A stretch of DNA of 64,000 nt from assembly GCA_030697205.1 (NCBI GenBank), contig JAUYQP010000015.1:1-64000 (forward strand), given 5' to 3'. Numbering within the stretch: position 1 is the first letter of the stretch; every line of letters begins with the position of its first letter. Source of the stretch: Mycobacteriales bacterium (GTDB lineage: Bacteria; Actinomycetota; Actinomycetes; Mycobacteriales; SCTD01). Below, piece by piece: positions 58,552 through 64,000 of the stretch. The position numbers and the translations under genes were made by a program. The notes under the pieces are model-generated. The model did no database searches. It was given only the letters and a program-made list of their open reading frames with translations, and was not told the origin of the DNA.

Positions 58552-59475
58552 ATGCCGGACGAATGCACACCCCTCAGCGACGACGGCTTCTCCCTCGTGG
58601 AGGTGATCGTCGCCATGATGCTCGCCGTCGGCATGATGACGGCGCTCGCCGGCAACCTCGTCAGCGCCCTGCATGCCGCCGCGTACGCGCGGCACGTGCA
58701 ATCCGCCGGAGACCTGCTCATGAAGGAGATCGAGGAGCTGCGGGCCCTTCCCTGGGCAGCGCTGGGCCACGCGTCCACGGATCTCGGCACCGACCCGTCC
58801 CTGGTCCTGCAGAGCGGGGTTCTCACCGCCCCCGTCCTGGCGGCCCGCGAGCCGGTGGTGGTCCTCGCGACGGGCGCCGGAGTCGCGCAGCACGTGCGGC
58901 CGGTGGCCTTGCCCCCCGCAATTCGCGCGACCGTCAGCAGCTATGTGACGTCACCGCCGGGCTGCCTCTGTCGCCGGGTGCAGGTCGCGATCGCCTGGTC
59001 CGAACGCAACAAGGCCAAGTCCCGGAGCACCAGCACCCTGGTCTACAGCGCCGCCCCTGTCGGCCGGACCTCGGGCGCCTTCGTGCTCGGGGCGTCGACG
59101 CTGACGGTGCCGGACGCGCCTCGCGGCACCGCCGCGCCAGTCGGCGTCCTGCTGTCCAACGACGGCCAGCAGCAGCCGTTCCGGCTGACCGCGAACGTGG
59201 TGCGGGGAGTGACTGTCCTGCCGTGGGCGATCAGCTGGTACGCCGACCCGAACCGCAACGGCAGGGTGGACCTTGGAGAGCTGCGGCTGGACACCGCCTT
59301 GCCGGGCACGGGCGCGCTCGACCTCGTGGGCTCGGGGACGACCGTCCCGGTGACTGCCGTGGTGGCGGTCCCGCCGAGCACCTCCACCGGGGACGTGACC
59401 GTGACGGTGACGGCTACGTCCCCGGCCGATCCGAGCGCCAGCGTGCGCAGCTTCTTCACTGTGCGGGTCACGTGA
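58552..59475 (+). CDS. Prepilin-like protein, first of three
   Basis: The 307-aa protein has a type IV prepilin N-terminus: short leader ending DDG, then FSLVEVIVAMMLAVGMMTALAGNLVSAL, with the processing site after the glycine and Glu at mature position 5. The rest is a Ser/Thr/Val-rich extracytoplasmic part with a CLCRRV pair and VDLGELRLD, and an Ig-like end (TVTVTATSPADPSASV). It would be handled by a prepilin peptidase, none of which is encoded nearby. The start is uncertain; ATG at 58552 is used, with GTG at 58546 possible, and no RBS is clear. It overlaps the next gene by 4 nt. Confidence 0.75.
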   Translation: MPDECTPLSDDGFSLVEVIVAMMLAVGMMTALAGNLVSALHAAAYARHVQSAGDLLMKEIEELRALPWAALGHASTDLGTDPSLVLQSGVLTAPVLAAREPVVVLATGAGVAQHVRPVALPPAIRATVSSYVTSPPGCLCRRVQVAIAWSERNKAKSRSTSTLVYSAAPVGRTSGAFVLGASTLTVPDAPRGTAAPVGVLLSNDGQQQPFRLTANVVRGVTVLPWAISWYADPNRNGRVDLGELRLDTALPGTGALDLVGSGTTVPVTAVVAVPPSTSTGDVTVTVTATSPADPSASVRSFFTVRVT

Positions 59476-59978
59476 GGCGGGATGACGCGGGCGTGACGCT
59501 CGCGGAGCTGCTCGTCAGTGTGGTTCTCCTCGGCATCGTCATGTCGGTCCTGTTCGGGGGCGTGCTCTCGGTGCACCGGACCTACCGCAGCGTGACCTCC
59601 GACGTGTGGAACCGGGAGGACGCGATGCGGGCGACCGCCTGGCTCAGCCGAGACCTGCGCGACGCCCTGACGGTCACCCGCGGGGCCACAGCCAGCACGG
59701 TCAGCGTCTGGCTGGACCGCGACGACGACGGCCTGCAGTCCGCCGCGGAGACGATCACGTGGTCCGCGGGCACGACCGCCGCCGGTGCGCCCGCCCTGCT
59801 GCGGACGGCTGGAGACGGCAGCAGGCGCGTCCTCCCGTCAATCACCGAGCTGCGCCTGGCGTACACGCCGGCCGCGCCGGCCTCCGTGCGCACCGTGACG
59901 GCCACGGTGAGCTATGCCAGGGCTGACGGTTCGCCTCGCGGCGACACCTGGACCGTCCGGAACAGGAACACAGCGTGA
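59472..59978 (+). CDS. Prepilin-like protein, second of three
   Basis: The 168-aa protein starts RRDDAG and then VTLAELLVSVVLLGIVMSVLFGGVL: a prepilin leader with the cleavage glycine, Glu at mature position 5 and a 20-residue hydrophobic helix. It continues with a PilW/GspJ-like region (HRTYRSVTSDVWNREDAMRATAWLSRDLRDA). These minor pseudopilins prime pilus assembly. GTG at 59472 overlaps the previous stop by 4 nt, and its own stop overlaps the next start by 4 nt. Confidence 0.78.
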   Translation: MRRDDAGVTLAELLVSVVLLGIVMSVLFGGVLSVHRTYRSVTSDVWNREDAMRATAWLSRDLRDALTVTRGATASTVSVWLDRDDDGLQSAAETITWSAGTTAAGAPALLRTAGDGSRRVLPSITELRLAYTPAAPASVRTVTATVSYARADGSPRGDTWTVRNRNTA

Positions 59979-61252
59979 GGCGGCTTCGGCGCGATGACGG
60001 CTTCGCGATGATCATGGTCATCGGGACCGCCTCCGTGCTCGTGCTGCTCGTTGTGATCCTGTTCCAGGTCACCGTCCGGGCTCTGGGCACGCACGCTGCT
60101 CACGCCGTGCGCCATACGAGCCTCGACGCGGCGGACGCTGGCATCGACGACGCCCTTGCCCGGCTGTCGGTAGACAGGTCCTGGAACACCGGCCACGTCC
60201 TCGCTCCCGGGGCTGGGGAAGCGGCCGCGGCCAGGGCCGCCCTGGAGGCGCTCGCTCCCACGGGCCGGGTCCGGACGCCGACCGGGGACTACGTCGTCCT
60301 ACGGCCTTCGGACCGCCGGGTCCTGTGGGCGCTGGGCTACGCGCCGAACTACGAGCGGGCCACCTCGCGGCGGCTCGTGCGCGTCGAGTTCGCCTTCCCC
60401 CGTGACCCGGCGCCCGCGGCGCTGCTCACAGGCCGGGACATCGCCATGTCGGGTGGCTTCGAGGTCCGGAGCGGCACCGGGGTCGGCAGCGGCGCTGACG
60501 TCCACTCCAATGTCAACATCACCGGGACGGCTGGCAGCGTGTCCGTCACCGGCGGAACCTTCACGGCGACCGGCCTGAACCAGTTCGCGCCGGCGGCGTC
60601 GGGCGCACCTGCGCGCACCATGCCGACCATCGACCCACGGCTGCTCTACGCGGGCGCCGTACATCCGTCGGTCAAGCCGTTCTGGACCGACCTCTGCCCC
60701 GGGGGCGAGACCAAGGAGCCCGCCGGCACTCCCTGCACCGGACCGTCGAAGCCCACACCGGCCGGGTGGTCGTGGTCGTGGTCGTCCAAGGACAACACCA
60801 ACATGTGGACGCAGTCCTCCGCCGGGCCCGTGGGCGTGTACTACGTCTACCGAGGAAACGCGGAGCTGCGCACCAACGGCGACAGCGTCCAGCAGACGAT
60901 CATCACCGAGTCCTCGACCAACCGCACCTGCCCGTCGCTCGGCGACGGCGCCATCACCGTGCAGAAGACCAAGGTCTACGCCTACCTGCCGGGCATCACG
61001 CTCTACGCGGGTGGCTCCCTCTCCATGGTGACCGGCAGCGGCGCCTACAGCGGTCTCGTGGCAGCGCAGAACAGCCTGAGTCTGTCCACAGCCAGCGCGC
61101 CAGGCATCACGGGGTGGGTCATCGCCGAGAACCTGTGCCCGACGGACAGCAACAGCTTCCAGGGGTCGCAGCTCGTCTACCAGCCGCAGGTGGCGCAGCC
61201 GCGCTCCGGACCGCCGCAGGTGACATCCCGACACGAGGCCTTCGGGCCGTGA
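59975..61252 (+). CDS. PilX-like pilus-associated membrane protein, third of three
   Basis: The 425-aa protein opens MRRLRRDDGFAMIMVIGTASVLVLLVVILFQV, the PilX-type N-terminus that lacks Glu at position 5 (Met/Ile-rich instead). A large Gly/Ser/Thr-rich exported part follows, with beta-helix-like stretches (VHSNVNITGTAGSVSVTGGTFTATG, LYAGGSLSMVTGSGAYSGLVAAQNS) and four or more cysteines. This is the likely tip or adhesive component. GTG at 59975 overlaps the previous stop by 4 nt. No PilB, PilC or PilD is encoded nearby. Confidence 0.75.
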   Translation: MRRLRRDDGFAMIMVIGTASVLVLLVVILFQVTVRALGTHAAHAVRHTSLDAADAGIDDALARLSVDRSWNTGHVLAPGAGEAAAARAALEALAPTGRVRTPTGDYVVLRPSDRRVLWALGYAPNYERATSRRLVRVEFAFPRDPAPAALLTGRDIAMSGGFEVRSGTGVGSGADVHSNVNITGTAGSVSVTGGTFTATGLNQFAPAASGAPARTMPTIDPRLLYAGAVHPSVKPFWTDLCPGGETKEPAGTPCTGPSKPTPAGWSWSWSSKDNTNMWTQSSAGPVGVYYVYRGNAELRTNGDSVQQTIITESSTNRTCPSLGDGAITVQKTKVYAYLPGITLYAGGSLSMVTGSGAYSGLVAAQNSLSLSTASAPGITGWVIAENLCPTDSNSFQGSQLVYQPQVAQPRSGPPQVTSRHEAFGP

Positions 61253-61540
61253 GCGGGTCGGCGGGCCCGCGGACGTGACGGTTCGGCCGGGCTAGTAGGA
61301 CTGACGGCGTGGGACTGATCGCCGTACTCCTGGCCGTCCTCGTCGTCAGCGACGCGACGGTCCCCAAGGGAACCCGAGCGTGGTCTTCACAGCGTTGTCC
61401 AGATGAGGGGAAGTCGTGGCCCCACCAGCCGCCGGCCCGAGCTCCGGCTCCACCGACTGCCTCTCGAGCAGTCAGCGGACCAGCATCTCGCACGCAAGGC
61501 GGGTCGAGCTGAGCTCGGGCCTCCGCGGCGCGGTAGCAGC

Positions 61541-61624
61541 CAGATCTACGCCGAAGGCGTGGAGCAACCGAAGGAGTTGACAGCGCTGCAGCAGGCGGGT
61601 TGTCAGCTACCGCGGCCACAGACG
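61541..61624 (+). pseudogene. EAL-domain remnant
   Basis: A short stretch reads IYAEGVEQPKELTALQQAGC, which matches the conserved VIAEGVET/EQLAALRELGC segment near the end of EAL (cyclic-di-GMP phosphodiesterase) domains. Upstream and downstream sequence in this frame is unrelated, so only about 25 codons of the domain survive. It lies in a 61253-62126 stretch with no intact gene. Confidence 0.6.
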
Positions 61625-61711
61625 CTCCGGGACACCACCCGATCGTGCGCAGCCACGCTGTCTGGACGGCACCGGACGGGAGGCTCTCACCGTTCGAACC
61701 CGCAACCGAGC

Positions 61712-61933
61712 CTGCAGGACGTGGCTGACCAGTGGATGCTCGGCGACGACGTCCTGGTCGCACCCGTCCTGCGCGAGGGTGCTCGCACGCGCGACGTGGT
61801 CCTGCCACGAGGGTGCTGGCGCTACGAGCCGAGCGGGCGCCGGTACGACGGCGGTCGACAGGTCCGGGTGGCCGCCGACCTGTCGACGCTGCCGTACTTC
61901 AGCACGTGCGTCTCGCGTCCCTTCGGCCAGTGA
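61712..61933 (+). pseudogene. GH31 alpha-glucosidase C-terminal remnant
   Basis: In the same frame the sequence VADQWMLGDDVLVAPVLREG followed by ARTRDVVLPRGCWRYEPSGRRYDGG and LSTLPYFSTC matches the end of the barrel and the proximal beta domain of GH31 glycosidases (DQF-LGD-LLVAPVL, then VYLP-G-W). About 70 codons to a stop at 61933 remain; the catalytic part is absent. The 5' boundary is a frame disruption near 61700. Confidence 0.68.
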
Positions 61934-62114
61934 TCCCCCGCGCTCCCAGGCGCGGACGCCGGGTCGCTCGCGTCGCACGCGCATGGAGAGCACGTCGATG
62001 CACGCGGCCGACGCCGTCGACCGAGCAGGTCATGCGGATGAGGCGTACGCCGCGACGCTAGCCCTGCCGGGGGCGCAGGTCGCGCGAGCCCTGCCGCTCA
62101 GAGGCAATCTGCTC

Positions 62115-62120
62115 TACCGT
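62115..62120 (+). promoter_or_regulatory. Candidate -10 box for the methyltransferase gene
   Basis: TACCGT ends 6 nt before the ATG at 62127. The intervening CGAGGG is too close to act as a ribosome binding site, so a leaderless transcript is likely. Confidence 0.45.
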
Positions 62121-62126
62121 CGAGGG

Positions 62127-62927
62127 ATGCCTGACGAGGCACGTCACATCTGGGCCGAGGACATGTCCACGGCGTACGACGAGCTCCTGGTCCCCGCGGT
62201 CTTCCGTCCATGGGCCACCGACCTCGCCACCCGTGCGGCCGCGCACGGGCCGCAGGACGTGCTCGAGCTCGCCGCGGGCACAGGTGTGCTCACGCGGGCC
62301 CTTGCGGTCGCCCTGCCCGCTGCGCGGACCACCGCGACAGACCTCAACGACGCGATGGTCGACGTCGGACGCACCAAGGCACCAGCGGCGACCTGGCGCC
62401 AGGCCGACGCGATGCAGCTGCCCTTTGACGACGACAGCGCCGACCTCGTCGCCTGCCAGTTCGGCGTCATGTTCTTCCCCGACCGGCCGGCCGCCTACCG
62501 CGAGGTCGCACGGGTGCTCCGACCCGGTGGCCGCTTCCTGTTCACCACCTGGGCAGCGCTCGCGACGCACGAGGTCGAGGCGGAGGTCATGGCAGCTCTC
62601 GCCGCCGTCTTCCCCGACGACCCACCGTCCTTCCTCGCCCGCGTGCCGCACGGCTACCACGAGGTGGACCGCGTCGCCGCTGACCTGGCGATGGCCGGCT
62701 TCCGCGACCTCGACGTCGAGACGGTCGAGCGCGAGTGCCGCGCGCCGAGCGTCGACGACCTCGCACGGGGCTACTGCCGAGGCACACCGCTGCGCGCCGA
62801 GATCGAGGCGCGCGGTGACCTCGAGACGTGCACGGGGCAGGTCGCAGCCGCGCTGCGCACGCGGTGGGGGACCGGACCGGTCCTCGCCCGGATGTCGGCT
62901 CACATCGTGACCGCCAGCCTCGGCTAG
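62127..62927 (+). CDS. Class I SAM-dependent methyltransferase
   Basis: The 266-aa protein has motif I VLELAAGTGVLTRALA near residue 50, motif II-type TATDLNDAMVDVG, the motif IV region ADLVACQFGVMFFPD and post-III RVLRPGGRFLFTTWA, a UbiE/Methyltransf_11 pattern. The substrate is unknown. ATG at 62127 is chosen because TACCGT is 6 nt upstream, although the frame is open further up into degenerate sequence. It is followed by the homocysteine methyltransferase gene 35 nt later. Confidence 0.87.
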   Translation: MPDEARHIWAEDMSTAYDELLVPAVFRPWATDLATRAAAHGPQDVLELAAGTGVLTRALAVALPAARTTATDLNDAMVDVGRTKAPAATWRQADAMQLPFDDDSADLVACQFGVMFFPDRPAAYREVARVLRPGGRFLFTTWAALATHEVEAEVMAALAAVFPDDPPSFLARVPHGYHEVDRVAADLAMAGFRDLDVETVERECRAPSVDDLARGYCRGTPLRAEIEARGDLETCTGQVAAALRTRWGTGPVLARMSAHIVTASLG

Positions 62928-62962
62928 GTCCAGGCAGTCCGTATCGCAGGGAGGGGAAAGTC

Positions 62963-63853
62963 ATGGCGCTGGAGTGGGTGACCGACGGTGGTCTGGAGAC
63001 GGACCTGCTGTTCCACAAGGGACTCGACCTGCCGGAGTTCGCGGCGTTCCCGCTGGTGGAGCAAACGGCAGGAGCGACTGCGCTGGCGACCTACTACCGC
63101 GACTACGTCGAGGTGGCCTCCGCTGCAGGTGCTGGGCTGGTGCTCGAGACGCCCACGTGGCGCGCCAACGCCGATTGGGGAGCGCGGCTCGGCTACGACG
63201 CCGCCGCGCTGGACCGCGTCAACCGCTCGGCCGTCTCACTCGTGCGGGACGTGGCGCCCCCGGGTGCCCGGGTCCGGATGTCCGGCGTCGTCGGGCCGCG
63301 GGGCGACGGCTACGTCGCGGCAGGGCACCGCGCGGACGAGGCAGCGGGCTACCACCTGCCCCAGGTGCGGAGCCTCGCGGAGGCCGGCGTGGACGTCGTG
63401 CACGCCATGACGCTCAGCGAGGTGGCGGAGGCCGTCGGCGTCGTGCGCGCGGCACGCGAGGTCGGCGTCGCGGTCGGCGTCTCGTTCACGGTCGAGACCG
63501 ACGGGCGCCTCCCCGACGGCACGCCGCTTCGCGACGCGGTCGAGCAGACCGACGCCACCGCAGCGCCCGACTGGTACGGCGTGAACTGCGCCCACCCCAC
63601 CCACCTGCTGCCGGCCCTCGACGGCGGCGCGTGGCAGTCGCGCCTGCAGTGCCTGCGCCCCAACGCGTCGATGCTCACCCACGCCGAGCTCGACGTCATG
63701 GAGGAGCTCGACGAGGGCGACCGCGGCCTGCTGCGGTCCAGCGTCGCGGATGTGCTCGCGCAGCTGCCGTCGATCACCACCCTGGGCGGCTGCTGCGGCA
63801 CGGACGTCACCCACGTCGCGGCGCTCTGGGGCGTCGCGGCGCCCGCGCGCTAG
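62963..63853 (+). CDS. Homocysteine S-methyltransferase family protein
   Basis: The 296-aa protein has the homocysteine-binding barrel (WVTDGGLETDLLFHKGLDLPEF, ETPTWRAN) and the zinc ligands: Cys in YGVNCAHPTH and the pair in LGGCCGTDVTHV. It transfers a methyl group, probably from S-methylmethionine or SAM, to homocysteine to make methionine. No cobalamin or folate domain is present. ATG at 62963 has GAGGGG six bases upstream. The TAG stop shares CTAG with the convergent UvrB-like gene. Confidence 0.92.
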   Translation: MALEWVTDGGLETDLLFHKGLDLPEFAAFPLVEQTAGATALATYYRDYVEVASAAGAGLVLETPTWRANADWGARLGYDAAALDRVNRSAVSLVRDVAPPGARVRMSGVVGPRGDGYVAAGHRADEAAGYHLPQVRSLAEAGVDVVHAMTLSEVAEAVGVVRAAREVGVAVGVSFTVETDGRLPDGTPLRDAVEQTDATAAPDWYGVNCAHPTHLLPALDGGAWQSRLQCLRPNASMLTHAELDVMEELDEGDRGLLRSSVADVLAQLPSITTLGGCCGTDVTHVAALWGVAAPAR

Positions 63854-64000
63854 CCGCGCCCGGACAGCTCCTGCTCGACCGCGGCGAGCTCGTCGCGCAG
63901 CCGGGCGGCAGCCTCGAAATCCAGGTCGTCGGCGGCCCGGGCCATGTCGCGCGCGGTGCGGTCGCGCTGCTGCTCGAGCTGGGCGACGGTGCGGTCGGCC
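63850..64000 (-). CDS. C-terminal end of UvrB-like protein (partial)
   Basis: About 50 codons of a minus-strand gene enter at the right edge. They encode TVAQLEQQRDRTARDMARAA and then DLDFEAAARLRDELAAVEQEL, a UVR motif of the kind found at the C-terminus of UvrB (where it binds UvrC). Another UVR-containing protein is possible because the helicase part is outside the window. The stop TAG overlaps the stop of the homocysteine methyltransferase gene. Confidence 0.65.
   Translation of the reverse strand, partial: ADRTVAQLEQQRDRTARDMARAADDLDFEAAARLRDELAAVEQELSGRG

Noticed and set aside
61309-61512. Small GTG ORF starting VGLIAVLLAVLVVSDA
   Set aside because: The hydrophobic start is followed by low-complexity Pro/Ser/Ala sequence in a region of gene remnants; coding cannot be supported, though it may be another broken gene.

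Overview
The window is strongly GC-rich chromosomal DNA from an actinobacterium (Actinomycetota). The main support is gene content: NucS in place of canonical mismatch repair, a complete GlgE-TreS-Pep2-GlgB alpha-glucan cluster, an ANTAR regulator, a DivIVA-type coiled-coil protein, GatCAB, and frequent GTG/TTG starts with 4-nt gene overlaps. I cannot place it below class level. No rRNA, tRNA or CRISPR array was seen.

Layout. 1-1.5 kb: accessory edge with the start of an unknown small ORF, a 3'-truncated IS1182-type transposase and a two-gene operon of tiny unknown proteins. 1.5-5.3 kb: tRNA-dependent amidotransferase operon gatC-gatA-[SRPBCC]-gatB. 5.4-14.2 kb: ACT protein, then an operon nifS-mnmA-small Lys/Ala/Pro protein-methionine synthase-like-ligA on the minus strand, a PaaK-like protein and an SDR. 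14.3-19.2 kb: etfBA, enoyl-CoA hydratase, an acidic hypothetical, an alpha/beta hydrolase and a DinB protein. 19.3-32.2 kb: alpha-glucan/trehalose cluster (glgX, transglutaminase, glgP / glgE, treS, mak, glgB). 32.2-36.5 kb: thioredoxin-like protein, DUF779, aldehyde dehydrogenase and its likely GAF/SARP-like regulator. 36.6-40.6 kb: a small secreted peptide, a duplicated palindromic repeat, DUF3817, cupin, MeaB, thiolase and methylmalonyl-CoA epimerase. 40.8-46.1 kb: three consecutive secreted proteins (LVIVD/propeller, BNR-like, VWA). 46.1-49.7 kb: crotonyl-CoA carboxylase/reductase, DivIVA-like protein, AI-2E-type permease. 49.8-58.3 kb: hydrolase/SDR, zinc-ribbon-like small protein, tandem 3-hydroxyacyl-CoA dehydrogenase, GAF-ANTAR and STAS regulators, TldE/TldD protease, NucS. 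58.4-62 kb: accessory patch with a duplicated nucS fragment, three coupled prepilin-like genes and remnants of an EAL and a GH31 gene. 62.1-64 kb: methyltransferase, homocysteine S-methyltransferase, and the end of a UvrB-like gene.

How genes work together. NifS supplies sulfur to MnmA for tRNA 2-thiouridine. The glycogen genes form one connected route: GlgX/GlgP debranch and phosphorolyse glucan, TreS interconverts trehalose and maltose, Mak makes maltose-1-phosphate, GlgE polymerises it and GlgB branches it. Acyl-CoA genes (Etf, hydratase, tandem dehydrogenase, thiolase, Ccr, epimerase, MeaB) are scattered but fit beta-oxidation and ethylmalonyl/methylmalonyl-CoA metabolism; the mutase itself is not in the window.

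A notable signal across the window is a series of TANNNT boxes placed 6-8 nt before start codons that lack a Shine-Dalgarno sequence, which suggests leaderless transcripts for about ten genes. The most unusual stretch is 58.3-62.1 kb.
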